DNA of 57,560 bases from CAZWSE01 sp964636575 (GTDB lineage: Bacteria > Pseudomonadota > Alphaproteobacteria > Rhodobacterales > Rhodobacteraceae). Both the position numbers and the translations under genes were made by a program. This document shows positions 9,186 through 17,805 of this stretch, piece after piece (within the stretch, counting starts at the first letter, position 1; every line of letters starts with the position of its first letter). The stretch covers positions 1-57,560 of the forward strand of contig CAZWSE010000004.1 in assembly GCA_964636575.1 (NCBI GenBank), written 5' to 3'. Under the pieces are notes generated by a model. It had not been told where the DNA came from. It did not search any database and worked only from the letters and a program-made list of their open reading frames with translations.

Positions 9186-9788
9186 ATGAACCGGTTTATT
9201 CTGCTGACCTTCGCGCTGTTGGGTTTGACGTTCTATCAAATGAGCGGTGGAAGTGAATTCCAGCCGCCTGCGCGTCCTGTGATTGTAGAGACGGCTTTGG
9301 AACCGGCTGCGGCCCCTGTGGAGGTTGCAACTGTGACCCCTGCTTCGACAGAAGTGTCATTGTCGACCACGCTGCCGCAGGTGGCTGTGGCTGCGACCGA
9401 TGCCGCGCAAGACGACACCACATTGGCCCCGCGTCAGGTATCGGCGACCATTCGCGACGCAGTGACCGAAGCTTTGGAAGATACCGCGCAAGAGCTTGCG
9501 TCGGTGGAGACTGTATCGGCTGAAAGCACCGCGTCCGAAGAGGCGTTGGCGGACACTACCGAACAGCGGCTGGTTGTGCCAAGCCTGATCTCGGACATTC
9601 GGTCTGTTACTGGCAACAGCGTCAACATGCGCGCCGGTCCGGGCACTGATTTCGATGTTGTAGACCGCTTGAACCGTGGGTCCGAAGTTGAAGTCCTGCA
9701 AGACCCCGGCACCGGCTGGTTAGAACTGCGCGCGGTCGATTCCGGTGTGACGGGCTGGATTGCAGATTGGCTTGTGTCAGCCAGCTAG
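9186..9788 (+). CDS. Exported SH3-domain protein, 200 aa
   Basis: An N-terminal hydrophobic segment (residues 1-20) is followed by a long Ala/Thr/Val/Glu-rich linker to about residue 130 and then a bacterial SH3 (SH3b) domain at about 135-200. That domain contains the hallmark NSVNMRAGPGTDFDVV and ends in GWIADWLVS. Such domains bind cell-wall peptides. The linker suggests a tethered periplasmic protein whose SH3 domain reaches the peptidoglycan. GGGG at 9176-9180 precedes the ATG. It starts a rightward gene series up to etfA; the spacing to the next gene is 54 bp. Confidence 0.87.
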   Translation: MNRFILLTFALLGLTFYQMSGGSEFQPPARPVIVETALEPAAAPVEVATVTPASTEVSLSTTLPQVAVAATDAAQDDTTLAPRQVSATIRDAVTEALEDTAQELASVETVSAESTASEEALADTTEQRLVVPSLISDIRSVTGNSVNMRAGPGTDFDVVDRLNRGSEVEVLQDPGTGWLELRAVDSGVTGWIADWLVSAS

Positions 9789-9842
9789 GCCCATATTGCA
9801 TCCCTGCGCCCTGCAGGTCACAACGGGCGAAAAGGGTGCGTC

Positions 9843-10670
9843 ATGCAAAAATCAATTCTCATTACAGGATGTTCTTCGGGCATTGGCTATGACGCAGCCC
9901 ACGGGATGCGCGCTGCTGGATGGCGGGTCTTTGCATCCTGCCGTGCGCAAGACGATTGCGACCGTTTGATCGCAGAAGGTTTCGAAAGTCCGCGCATTGA
10001 TTATGCGGATGAGCCCACGATCCACGCTGGATTGGCAGAGGTTCTGGCCGCGACAGGGGGCACGCTGGACGCTGTGTTCAACAACGGCGCCTATGCCTCA
10101 CCCGGCGCGTTGGAAGACCTGCCCACCCAAGCCCTGCGTGATAATTTTGAGGCCAACGTCTTTGGATGGCACACCCTGACCCGCGCTGTGTTGCCTGCGA
10201 TGCGCAAGCAGGGGCATGGGCGGATTGTGCAGTGTTCTTCGGTGCTTGGGATGGTGGCGATGCCTTGGCGGGGGTCTTATAATTCCACCAAGTTCGCCAT
10301 TGAAGGGCTAACTGACACCTTGCGGCTGGAGCTGCGCGACACCAATATTAAACCCATCTTGATCGAACCGGGGCCGATCACAACAAAGATCAGGGTCAAT
10401 TCTATCCCGCATTTTGAACGCTGGATTGACTGGGAAAACAGCCCCCGCGCCGAGGACTACCGAACGAGCCTGCGCAAAAGGCTGTATGAGGACAACGGGC
10501 CGGATACATTTGAGTTGCCGCCCTCTGCCGTGACCAAGAAGTTGCTGCATGCCGTGAGTTCGGATCGGCCAAGGCGGCGGTACTTTGTGACCACTCCGAC
10601 CTATATTGCGGCGGTCTTTCGGCGGATTTTGCCGGTTTGGGCGACAGATTGGATTATGACGCGCGGTTGA
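9843..10670 (+). CDS. Short-chain dehydrogenase/reductase, 275 aa
   Basis: Classical SDR fold: cofactor motif TGCSSGIG (residues 8-15), NNGAY near 80-84 in place of NNAG, active-site Ser at 132-133, and YNSTK with Tyr146 and Lys150. The C-terminal region after residue 200 is longer than in minimal SDRs, as in 17-beta-HSD-like members. NAD(P)-dependent oxidation or reduction of an alcohol/carbonyl is expected; the substrate is unknown. The gene lies 90 bp before the HIG1-like gene and may share its transcript. Confidence 0.93.
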   Translation: MQKSILITGCSSGIGYDAAHGMRAAGWRVFASCRAQDDCDRLIAEGFESPRIDYADEPTIHAGLAEVLAATGGTLDAVFNNGAYASPGALEDLPTQALRDNFEANVFGWHTLTRAVLPAMRKQGHGRIVQCSSVLGMVAMPWRGSYNSTKFAIEGLTDTLRLELRDTNIKPILIEPGPITTKIRVNSIPHFERWIDWENSPRAEDYRTSLRKRLYEDNGPDTFELPPSAVTKKLLHAVSSDRPRRRYFVTTPTYIAAVFRRILPVWATDWIMTRG

Positions 10671-10759
10671 TCGCGGGCGCGGGGTGCGCAAAAACCTGTT
10701 CGCTTTTTGACCCGCAGCCGCTACATCAGCATTTCATAGGTAGCAGGCGGACACGCGAT

Positions 10760-10966
10760 ATGATGAACGACCCACTTTTTATTCTGATCATTCTAGCGGT
10801 TCTGGCCGTTGTGGTTGTGCTTGTGCTCGGGCTTGGCGGGTTCGCGTCGGGCAAGGCAGATGCAGCCAAGCGCAGCAATAAAATGATGCAGCTTCGGTTG
10901 CTGTTTCAGTTCATCGCTGTGGTTTTGATTGCCGCTTATGTCTATTTCAGTCGCCAAGGGGGGTAA
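10760..10966 (+). CDS. HIG1-domain-like twin-transmembrane protein, 68 aa
   Basis: A short protein with two hydrophobic helices (about residues 6-27 and 46-64) joined by a basic loop, GKADAAKRSNKMMQLRLLFQF. This matches the HIG1 (hypoxia-induced) domain pattern; family members in mitochondria and alphaproteobacteria associate with respiratory complexes. The frame is open to 10637, but AGGCGG at 10745-10750 with 9-nt spacing and the position of the first helix favour ATG 10760. It lies 6 bp before the adenosyltransferase gene, so the two are probably cotranscribed. Confidence 0.82.
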   Translation: MMNDPLFILIILAVLAVVVVLVLGLGGFASGKADAAKRSNKMMQLRLLFQFIAVVLIAAYVYFSRQGG

Positions 10967-10972
10967 GCGATC

Positions 10973-11545
10973 ATGGTCGTTTTGAACAAAATTTACACGC
11001 GCACGGGTGATGCCGGCGATACCGCGCTTGGAAACGGGCATCGTGTCGCGAAACATTCGCCCCGTGTCAGCGCCTATGGCACGTCGGACGAGCTGAACTG
11101 TTTTGTCGGGGTCGCGCGGCTTGAAGCAACCGGCGAAATGGATGCCCAGCTTGCGATGATCCAGAACGACCTGTTCGATCTGGGCGCGGACATGTGCCGC
11201 CCTGATATGGAGCTGGACGCAGATGCTGAATACCCGCCGTTGCGGATGTCGGTGACGCAGGTTGAACGCCTTGAGGCCGAGATTGATGCGATGACGAACA
11301 CCCTTGAGCCTTTGCGCAGTTTTATCCTGCCGGGTGGCTCAAAGCTGTCCGCGCACTTGCATGTCTGCCGCACTGTCGCCCGCCGTGCCGAGCGGTTGAG
11401 CGTTGAACTGGCTGCCATGGAAACCGTCAATGAGGCTGCTGTGAAGTACCTGAACCGGCTGAGTGACTGGTTTTTTGTCGCCGCCCGCATGGCCAATGAT
11501 GAAGGCAAAACGGACGTTCTTTGGGTTCCCGGTGCGAACCGATAG
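10973..11545 (+). CDS. Cob(I)alamin adenosyltransferase, PduO type, 190 aa
   Basis: The N-terminus KIYTRTGDAGDTALGNGHRV is the ATP-binding signature of PduO-type ATP:corrinoid adenosyltransferases. Later RRAERLSVELA and YLNRLSDWFFVAAR form the conserved C-terminal helices. The enzyme makes adenosylcobalamin, the cofactor of methylmalonyl- and ethylmalonyl-CoA mutases. That is consistent with the Mcd gene at 23631, which belongs to the ethylmalonyl-CoA pathway. It sits 6 bp downstream of the HIG1-like gene. No cobalamin riboswitch is visible upstream. Confidence 0.93.
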   Translation: MVVLNKIYTRTGDAGDTALGNGHRVAKHSPRVSAYGTSDELNCFVGVARLEATGEMDAQLAMIQNDLFDLGADMCRPDMELDADAEYPPLRMSVTQVERLEAEIDAMTNTLEPLRSFILPGGSKLSAHLHVCRTVARRAERLSVELAAMETVNEAAVKYLNRLSDWFFVAARMANDEGKTDVLWVPGANR

Positions 11546-11699
11546 GAAAGGTTTTCCCCAAAACGCGACGTCCAAAGCCCCGAATGTGACGATTTTACCC
11601 TGTTTCCGGTGGTCTACCCTTTGTAGAACGACTGGGAAACGAAGATGAAACTCCGGATTCGCCTGAGGATTTCGGAATTAACCAAGGAGAGCACCGCTC

Positions 11700-12458
11700 A
11701 TGAAGGTACTGGTACCTGTCAAACGTGTGATCGACTACAACGTGAAAGTGCGCGTCAAAGCGGACGGATCGGGTGTTGATCTTGCCAACGTAAAGATGTC
11801 GATGAACCCGTTTGACGAGATTGCCGTCGAACAGGCCATCCGCCTGAAAGAAGCTGGTCAAGCTGAAGAAGTGATCGCTGTATCTATCGGCGTGAAGCAA
11901 AGCCAGGAAACCCTGCGTACTGCTTTGGCGATGGGTGCCGACCGCGCCATTCTGGTCGTTGCGGCTGATGATGTGCACACCGACATCGAGCCTTTGGCCG
12001 TTGCCAAGATCCTGAAAGCGGTTGTTGACGAAGAGCAGCCCGGTCTGGTTCTGGCGGGCAAACAAGCCATCGACAACGATATGAACGCCACTGGTCAGAT
12101 GCTTTCTGCCCTGATGGGTTGGTCGCAGGCGACCTTTGCATCCGAGCTGGCGATTGATGGCGATAGCGCCCAAGTCACCCGCGAAGTGGATGGCGGCTTG
12201 CAGACCATTAAGGTCAAGATGCCCACAATCGTCACTGTTGACCTGCGCTTGAACGAGCCGCGTTATGCGTCGTTGCCGAACATCATGAAGGCCAAGAAAA
12301 AGCCTTTGGATGAGAAAACAGCCGCTGACTATGGTGTCGATGTGACCCCCCGTTTGCAGATCACTGCAACCGCCGAGCCTGAGGCCCGTGCCGCTGGTAT
12401 CAAGGTTGGATCGGTCGACGAGCTGGTTGAGAAACTTAAAGAAGCGGGAGCAGTATAA
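11700..12458 (+). CDS. etfB: Electron transfer flavoprotein subunit beta
   Basis: The 252-aa product begins MKVLVPVKRVIDYNVKVRVK and carries the ETF-beta signature near VDLRLNEPRYASLPNIMKAKKK, which is the recognition loop for partner dehydrogenases. The EtfAB heterodimer accepts electrons from acyl-CoA dehydrogenases and passes them to ETF-ubiquinone oxidoreductase. GGAG at 11686-11689 lies upstream of the ATG. The stop TAA overlaps the etfA ATG by one base (TAATG), so the subunits are translationally coupled. An Mcd-type acyl-CoA dehydrogenase elsewhere in the window (23631-25316) is a likely donor. Confidence 0.97.
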   Translation: MKVLVPVKRVIDYNVKVRVKADGSGVDLANVKMSMNPFDEIAVEQAIRLKEAGQAEEVIAVSIGVKQSQETLRTALAMGADRAILVVAADDVHTDIEPLAVAKILKAVVDEEQPGLVLAGKQAIDNDMNATGQMLSALMGWSQATFASELAIDGDSAQVTREVDGGLQTIKVKMPTIVTVDLRLNEPRYASLPNIMKAKKKPLDEKTAADYGVDVTPRLQITATAEPEARAAGIKVGSVDELVEKLKEAGAV

Positions 12459-13384
12459 TGGCAGTTCTTTTGATGGCGGAAGTCAACGATGGCGAATTGG
12501 CCATGGACGCGACCGCAAAAGCCGTAACCGCAGCCTCCGCTTTGGGTGATGTGACCGTTCTGTGCACCGGCGCGACTTGTTCTGATGCCGCCGCCGCAGC
12601 CGCGACGATCACTGGCGTGTCCAAAGTGCTTTGCGCTGAAGATGCGATTTACGGCAAACGTCTGGCCGAGCCGGTCGCTGATCTGCTGGTGTCGCTTGCG
12701 GGCGATTATGAGCACATCGTTGCCCCTGCGACGACTGATGCCAAGAACATCATGCCCCGCGTTGCGGCTTTGCTTGATGTGATGCTGATCTCTGAAGCTG
12801 TGTCTGTCGTTGATGGCAGCACTTTTGAGCGTCCGATCTATGCCGGTAACGCCATTCAGACAGTCAAATCGTCTGATGCCAAGAAGGTTGTAACCTTCCG
12901 GACGTCGACCTTTGATGCGGCGGCCGAAGGCGGTTCTGCGTCTGTCGACACCATTGGTGCAGCGGGTAACCCTGGCCTGTCCGAATGGGTTGAAGACAAG
13001 GTTGCCGCAAGCGACCGCCCTGAACTGACATCTGCGGGTGTTGTTGTATCTGGTGGCCGCGGTGTTGGGTCTGAGGAAGACTTCAAACTGATCGAAGGTC
13101 TGGCGGACAAACTGGGTGCGGCTGTTGGCGCGTCCCGTGCGGCTGTGGACAGTGGCTATGCCCCGAACGACTGGCAGGTTGGCCAGACGGGCAAGGTTGT
13201 CGCCCCTGATCTGTACGTTGCCGTCGGCATTTCAGGTGCGATCCAGCACTTGGCCGGTATGAAAGACAGCAAGATCATCGTCGCGATCAACAAAGACGAA
13301 GAAGCACCGATTTTTCAGGTTGCCGACTTCGGTCTGGTTGCGGACTTGTTTGACGCCGTGCCTGAATTGACAGGCAAGCTGTAA
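12458..13384 (+). CDS. etfA: Electron transfer flavoprotein subunit alpha
   Basis: The 308-aa subunit has an N-terminal alpha/beta domain and a C-terminal FAD-binding domain with SGGRGVGSEEDFKLIEGLAD and the signature LYVAVGISGAIQHLAGMKDS, followed by INKDEEAPIFQVADFGLVAD. Both are hallmarks of EtfA. It forms the FAD-carrying part of the ETF heterodimer with EtfB encoded immediately upstream. A strong hairpin with a T-tract at 13408-13437 ends the operon. Confidence 0.97.
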   Translation: MAVLLMAEVNDGELAMDATAKAVTAASALGDVTVLCTGATCSDAAAAAATITGVSKVLCAEDAIYGKRLAEPVADLLVSLAGDYEHIVAPATTDAKNIMPRVAALLDVMLISEAVSVVDGSTFERPIYAGNAIQTVKSSDAKKVVTFRTSTFDAAAEGGSASVDTIGAAGNPGLSEWVEDKVAASDRPELTSAGVVVSGGRGVGSEEDFKLIEGLADKLGAAVGASRAAVDSGYAPNDWQVGQTGKVVAPDLYVAVGISGAIQHLAGMKDSKIIVAINKDEEAPIFQVADFGLVADLFDAVPELTGKL

Positions 13385-13407
13385 CAGCGACGATCCAAAG
13401 TGAATTG

Positions 13408-13437
13408 AAAGGCCCGTCAGCGCGACGGGCCTTTTTT
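13408..13437 (+). terminator. Intrinsic terminator of etfBA
   Basis: AAAGGCCCGTC pairs with GACGGGCCTTT around the 5-nt loop AGCGC and is followed by six T residues, 23 nt after the etfA stop. The A-tract on the other arm lets it also work for the convergent DUF6473 gene, whose stop codon at 13417 lies inside the hairpin. Confidence 0.9.
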
Positions 13438-14256
13438 CGTTCCGAGCATGCTTTCCAGAACCGGTGTAACGGCTTCTGCGATTTCATGATGTGCAGCGGG
13501 GCCCAGAAGTTCTTGGGCCAGATGCACTTCTGACGGGTCATAGATCATGCCGTCGATGCCCATCGCGATGGCCTCAGGGCTGATCACGACCTCAACAAGT
13601 TTGGTTGCGTGACTTTCAATACGATTGATCATTTCGCTTGTGATCAGATGCGGAGACGCGTCCCTGCTTTCCTGTTCAGGCGCGTGATCTGAAATCCAAA
13701 GCAACACGGTTTTACCATCAATATCCGTGAGCATCTGGATCATGCGCGCGACCCAAGCTTCGCGCAGTTCAGATTCAATGGCGCGAAACCTGTCCGGCGA
13801 AGTCTTCTCAAGATGTCGCAAGAGATGGTTTGTAAAGTTGAATTCTGCAAAATCCACGTCACCGTAGATTGTGGACAGAAGTCCGGATTCCTTCACAAAT
13901 CGGTCGTTTCGCCTTGGATGAACGGAATACATCCGGTTGGACATATTATCGGCGCCCATGATCTGAACGACGGTTACCTTAGCCTGAGACGCGGCCTGCG
14001 GAACGTATGGGTCATTGATAAAGGCATCCACGCCAGCATTCATGCAGCCAAAATTCACGCACGGCAGACCAAGGGATTGTTCGACCAGATCCGGGAAGGG
14101 AGTTTCGACAAATTTGCCGTAGGTTTCCGAGCTGCCGATGAAGGCTACGTGATCTGCTTTAAGTTTGCGCCGTGGTCCACGGAACAAAAGTTTCGACCGG
14201 CCATACCGGCATGTTAAGTAGTCAAGCGCAGACGTGCGCCTTTGCATAAAGGTCAT
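13417..14256 (-). CDS. DUF6473-family protein, SGNH-like, 279 aa
   Basis: I recognise the pattern of a Rhodobacterales family annotated as DUF6473: CRYGRSKLLFRGPRR near the N-terminus, FIGSSETYGKFVETPFP around residues 40-55, VNFGCMNAGVDAF, then MGADNMSNRMYSVHPRRNDR. GSSETYG and the later Gly and Asn blocks are reminiscent of SGNH hydrolases, but I cannot name the catalytic triad with confidence. The function is unknown. The frame can begin at TTG 14268; GGTGGG just before ATG 14256 favours the latter. Convergent with etfA, and its 3' end runs into the etfA terminator hairpin. Divergent from hbd. Confidence 0.8.
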   Translation of the reverse strand: MTFMQRRTSALDYLTCRYGRSKLLFRGPRRKLKADHVAFIGSSETYGKFVETPFPDLVEQSLGLPCVNFGCMNAGVDAFINDPYVPQAASQAKVTVVQIMGADNMSNRMYSVHPRRNDRFVKESGLLSTIYGDVDFAEFNFTNHLLRHLEKTSPDRFRAIESELREAWVARMIQMLTDIDGKTVLLWISDHAPEQESRDASPHLITSEMINRIESHATKLVEVVISPEAIAMGIDGMIYDPSEVHLAQELLGPAAHHEIAEAVTPVLESMLGTKKGPSR

Positions 14257-14413
14257 TTTACCCACCAATACTAATTTTCACCCAAAGTCAGATTCGCAGA
14301 TAACCATTTCCAAATGGCTAACCTTCAAATTCACTGAAATCTTTAACGGATCGCGCCCTTGCGAAGTCTTCGATCTGACCCTTATTGTGTTCTCAAACCA
14401 AAGGGGCACCGGC

Positions 14414-15289
14414 ATGGACATTCAATCAATCGGAATTGTGGGCGCGGGCCAGATGGGCAACGGGATCGCGCATGTGATGGCCGTTGCAGGCTACGACGTG
14501 ATGATGACGGACGTCAGTGCCGACGCGCTATCAGCAGCGATGGCCAAGATTGACAAGAACCTTGACCGCCAAGTTAGCCGAGATTTGATCAGCGCGGGTG
14601 ACAAATCAGCTGCGATGGCGCGCATCAAAACCACCGAAAGTCTGCCTGAACTAGGGCCATCCGACCTGATTATTGAAGCCGCGACCGAGCGTGAAACCGT
14701 CAAACAGGCGATTTTTGAGGACCTGCTGCCGCATATCAAACCTGAGACCATTTTGACGTCTAACACTTCTTCCATTTCCATCACACGGTTGGCCAGCCGC
14801 ACGGACCGGCCTGAAAAGTTCATGGGCTTTCATTTCATGAACCCCGTGCCAGTCATGCAGTTGGTTGAATTGATCCGAGGCATCGCCACCGATGAGCCGA
14901 CGTTTAAGGCCTGTCATGCGGTGGTCGAAAAGCTGGGCAAAACGGCTGCCACGGCTGAAGATTTTCCGGCCTTTATCGTCAATCGCATCTTGATGCCGAT
15001 GATCAATGAGGCGGTTTACACGCTGTATGAAGGGGTCGGGTCGGTCAAATCTATCGACGAATCCCTGAAACTGGGGGCGAACCATCCGATGGGCCCGCTG
15101 GAGCTGGCCGATTTCATTGGGTTGGACACCTGTTTGGCGATTATGAACGTGTTGCATGACGGGTTGGCCGATACCAAATACCGCCCCTGTCCGCTTTTGA
15201 CCAAATATGTGGAAGCTGGGTGGCTGGGTCGCAAAACCAAACGCGGGTTTTATGACTACCGTGGCGAGACGCCGGTCCCGACCCGTTAG
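14414..15289 (+). CDS. 3-hydroxybutyryl-CoA dehydrogenase
   Basis: A 291-aa NAD-dependent 3-hydroxyacyl-CoA dehydrogenase. The Rossmann motif GAGQMGNGIAHVMA lies at residues 10-23. Conserved segments include NTSSISITRLA, the catalytic-His region GFHFMNPVPVMQLVE, and NHPMGPLELADFIGLD of the C-terminal dimerisation domain. The length fits stand-alone PaaH/Hbd enzymes rather than FadB fusions. It converts acetoacetyl-CoA and (S)-3-hydroxybutyryl-CoA. AAGGGG at 14401-14406 precedes the ATG at 14414 by 7 nt. The stop overlaps the convergent acyltransferase gene by 4 bp. Confidence 0.95.
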   Translation: MDIQSIGIVGAGQMGNGIAHVMAVAGYDVMMTDVSADALSAAMAKIDKNLDRQVSRDLISAGDKSAAMARIKTTESLPELGPSDLIIEAATERETVKQAIFEDLLPHIKPETILTSNTSSISITRLASRTDRPEKFMGFHFMNPVPVMQLVELIRGIATDEPTFKACHAVVEKLGKTAATAEDFPAFIVNRILMPMINEAVYTLYEGVGSVKSIDESLKLGANHPMGPLELADFIGLDTCLAIMNVLHDGLADTKYRPCPLLTKYVEAGWLGRKTKRGFYDYRGETPVPTR

Positions 15290-16179
15290 GATTTTTCCCC
15301 AAGGGCAAGTGTGTGTTCGCGCAGCCATGCCATGAACCCGCGCGGATCGGTTTCTAACCGTTCCATCTGCGCGTCGGTCAAGGGCTCCCCAATAACCGGT
15401 GCTTGCGGTTTGTTGCAGGACCGCACGATTTCATGCAGCAGCAACCCTTGGCGCAGAATGGGCGAAATCCGGTTGGCGATTTGGTAGGCCCGAGAGTTAT
15501 GCCCGGGATAGAAAATCGGAACGACGCGGGCGCCGGATTTGCGGATCATTTTGGCGGTGAAAAGGCTCCATTCCTGTTCTACAGGCGGGCCAAACATCGT
15601 GTCAGACGACATCACCACCCCCGCAGGAAACAGGGCAACAACCCCACCTTCGGCCAAATGCTTCATCGAATTGGCGCGCATCTCGACCATTTTGCGTTGC
15701 GCTTCGGGGTCGTGCGGGAACGGCACGGGGATCATGAAAGAGGTCGCGGCCTCGTCCAGACCGGTCAGAACCGAGCGGGTCAGAATACGGTAGTCTTGCC
15801 GCACGCGCCCGATGAGATCTGCAAAGATCATACCGTCGACCATGCCATGCGGGTGGTTTGCCACCACGACGACAGGTCCGTCTTGCGGGATATTGGCGAT
15901 TTGGTCGGCAGGGGTTTGAAGTTCGATCCCCATCACGTTCAACGCACCACGCCAGAACCGCTGACCGCGATAGCTTTCGTTCGTTTTCTCGAACTTGTTG
16001 ACCATGCGCAGAATGGTGATTTTGCCGGTGAACCATTCGATGGTGCGGATCGCGAGTGACGTCCATTTGTCATCGAAAGAATTGGCATAGGTCAGGGTGC
16101 GCCGATCATAGATCTCGCCCTGCGCTTCTTCGGTCTCTGACGAGACTTTCAAATCGTTGTCTTGAACTGTATCGACCAC
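15286..16179 (-). CDS. Lysophospholipid acyltransferase family protein, 297 aa
   Basis: The PlsC-type acyltransferase motif I is seen as NHPHGMVDG (HxxxxD-like, about residue 105), followed by an FxxR-like region and the motif III segment EGGVVALFPAGVV. These enzymes transfer acyl chains to lysophospholipids or related acceptors at the inner membrane. The overall length and the insertion before motif I resemble the subgroup found with ornithine-lipid or haemolysin-like acyltransferases, but I cannot choose the acceptor. Downstream of ptsH on the same strand with a 35-bp gap, so cotranscription is possible. Confidence 0.87.
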   Translation of the reverse strand: MVDTVQDNDLKVSSETEEAQGEIYDRRTLTYANSFDDKWTSLAIRTIEWFTGKITILRMVNKFEKTNESYRGQRFWRGALNVMGIELQTPADQIANIPQDGPVVVVANHPHGMVDGMIFADLIGRVRQDYRILTRSVLTGLDEAATSFMIPVPFPHDPEAQRKMVEMRANSMKHLAEGGVVALFPAGVVMSSDTMFGPPVEQEWSLFTAKMIRKSGARVVPIFYPGHNSRAYQIANRISPILRQGLLLHEIVRSCNKPQAPVIGEPLTDAQMERLETDPRGFMAWLREHTLALGEKS

Positions 16180-16214
16180 TCAATCGTTCCTTTTGAGTTT
16201 GGCCAGACCAAAGG

Positions 16215-16484
16215 TTAGCCGCCCTCTCCGAACTTGTCGGCTACCAGTGCTTCTATTGCTTGCGAAAGTGCGTCCGCATCTGGCCCCGACGTTGTAACGT
16301 CAATATAGGTTCCTTTGGACGCTGCCAACATCAAAAGCCCCATGATGCTGTCCGCAGAGGCGGACTGGCCGTCGCGGGTGACCTCTGCACTGGCGTCAAA
16401 GCCTTCCACAACTTCGACCAGTTTGGCCGAGGCCCGTGCGTGGAGCCCTTTTTCGTTTACGATTTCCAACGTTGAATGGGTCAT
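16215..16484 (-). CDS. ptsH: HPr phosphocarrier protein
   Basis: An 89-aa HPr. KGLHARASAKL places the phosphorylatable His at residue 15, and SADSIMGLLMLAAS places the regulatory Ser at exactly residue 46. Both classical sites are therefore present: His15 for phosphotransfer from enzyme I, and Ser46 for the HprK kinase encoded three genes upstream. It ends the chain chvI-chvG-hprK-rapZ-EIIA-ptsH. No sugar permease (EIIB/C) is nearby, so this is likely the regulatory PTS of alphaproteobacteria, sensing carbon/nitrogen status rather than transporting sugar. Confidence 0.95.
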   Translation of the reverse strand: MTHSTLEIVNEKGLHARASAKLVEVVEGFDASAEVTRDGQSASADSIMGLLMLAASKGTYIDVTTSGPDADALSQAIEALVADKFGEGG

Positions 16485-16504
16485 GGCGTGGTCCTTTCCT
16501 CTGG

Positions 16505-16894
16505 TCAGAGGTGCAAGTTCTGGCTGTCTATGTACTTTTTACCAGCTTCCAGAGCGGCCCGCACGGCATCGGGCACCGGTTTGTCACGGCTTTTGGCGAG
16601 CTTGATCAACATGGGCAGATTGGCGCCATAGAGGATCCGCCGGTTTTCGGGTTGGCAGGCCAAAAGGCTTAGGTTGGACGGCGACCCCCCAAACAGATCT
16701 GTGACCACCACGACCCCGTCGCCCTGATCAACCGCATCCGCTGCTGCGCAGATTTCGTTTTGTTTGGCATCCCGTTCGTGGTCGGCTTCGATGGCGATGG
16801 CCATGACCCCGGTTTGCTCGCCAACGACGTGTTCAATTGCGGCCAGATATTCTTTCGCCAGTCGACCGTGGGCGACGATGACAATTCCGATCAC
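16505..16894 (-). CDS. PTS EIIA component, mannose (EIIA-Man) family, 129 aa
   Basis: Small single-domain EIIA of the mannose class: MIGIVIVAHG puts the phosphorylated His at residue 9, and DLFGGSPSNLSLL is the conserved central motif. With HPr but no EIIB, EIIC or EIID gene beside it, the protein most likely has a regulatory rather than transport role. In other alphaproteobacteria, HPr, EIIA-Man and HprK form a regulatory phosphorelay. The start overlaps the rapZ stop by 4 bp; the gap to ptsH is 20 bp. Confidence 0.93.
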   Translation of the reverse strand: MIGIVIVAHGRLAKEYLAAIEHVVGEQTGVMAIAIEADHERDAKQNEICAAADAVDQGDGVVVVTDLFGGSPSNLSLLACQPENRRILYGANLPMLIKLAKSRDKPVPDAVRAALEAGKKYIDSQNLHL

Positions 16895-17805
16895 AGGCGC
16901 CTCTCTTCCTCGGTTCGACGGTCCAATTCACGGTGCCTTATAGACACCTGCCAACCGTCCTTCGCAAGTGCCGCTGTTAGGCTTTCCGCAACGGCAACTG
17001 ATCTATGCTGCCCGCCTGTACACCCAAAGCCGATTGAAAAATGAGTTTTTCCCTCATCACGGTAGGCGGGCAAGAGCATTTGGCTAAGATCAAGCACCCG
17101 GTCAAAGAAGGGCGCGAACCTATCGTCGCTTTGCACATAGGTTGCCACATCAGCATCCGTGCCGTTCAACTTGCGCAGGGCGGGCACCCAATAAGGGTTT
17201 TGCAGGAAGCGACAGTCAAACACGGTATCAATGCCGCGCGGCAGACCCCGTTTATAGGAAAAGGACTGCACCGACACGGCGAGCGTTTTGACATCGGGCA
17301 CCCCGAACCATTGCTGCACTTCGGCTTTGAGCTGGTGGACATTCAGATCAGACGTGTCGATCAGCACATCAGCGCGGTGCCGGATCGGGCGCAGCAGGTC
17401 AAAATCCCGCTCGATCCCCGTCAACGGGCTTTCGGCAGGCGCCAGTGGGTGCCGCCGTCGTGTTTCGGAGAACCGTTGGACCAGAACGGTCGCGCTGCAA
17501 TCCAGATACAGAACCTCACCTGCGATGCCGTCATAAGTTGCGAGATTATCGATCAGCTCGATCAGGGCGTCGGTTGAAAAATCCCGATTTCGAGTGTCAA
17601 TGCCGAGCGCCATGTTACGTTCTAGTGGTGGACCGCCAAGCAATCTGGGCAACAGGCTGAGCGGCAGGTTGTCGATGGCCTCAAATCCGATGTCTTCGAG
17701 CGTTTTGATCGCCGTTGATCGCCCTGCACCGGACGGACCTGTCACCAAGACAACGCGACGGGGCGTTGCTGTCTGGAGGTTTGACTGATCCGGTTTTGTG
17801 TTCAT
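16891..17805 (-). CDS. rapZ: RNase adapter protein / nucleotide-binding protein RapZ
   Basis: The 304-aa product has the Walker A motif GPSGAGRST at about residues 21-29. IGFEAIDNLPLSLL and the C-terminal block FSIGFGCTGGQHRSVAVAE are family signatures. In enterobacteria RapZ directs RNase E to the small RNA GlmZ and so controls glucosamine-6-phosphate synthase; the alphaproteobacterial role is less clear. The overlap with hprK (4 bp) and EIIA (4 bp) places it firmly within the PTS regulatory operon. Confidence 0.94.
   Translation of the reverse strand: MNTKPDQSNLQTATPRRVVLVTGPSGAGRSTAIKTLEDIGFEAIDNLPLSLLPRLLGGPPLERNMALGIDTRNRDFSTDALIELIDNLATYDGIAGEVLYLDCSATVLVQRFSETRRRHPLAPAESPLTGIERDFDLLRPIRHRADVLIDTSDLNVHQLKAEVQQWFGVPDVKTLAVSVQSFSYKRGLPRGIDTVFDCRFLQNPYWVPALRKLNGTDADVATYVQSDDRFAPFFDRVLDLSQMLLPAYRDEGKTHFSIGFGCTGGQHRSVAVAESLTAALAKDGWQVSIRHRELDRRTEEERRL

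Noticed and set aside
13408..13437. Reading the etfA hairpin as an attenuator or riboswitch
   Set aside because: It lies after a stop codon with a T-tract and before a convergent gene, so a simple terminator explains it.
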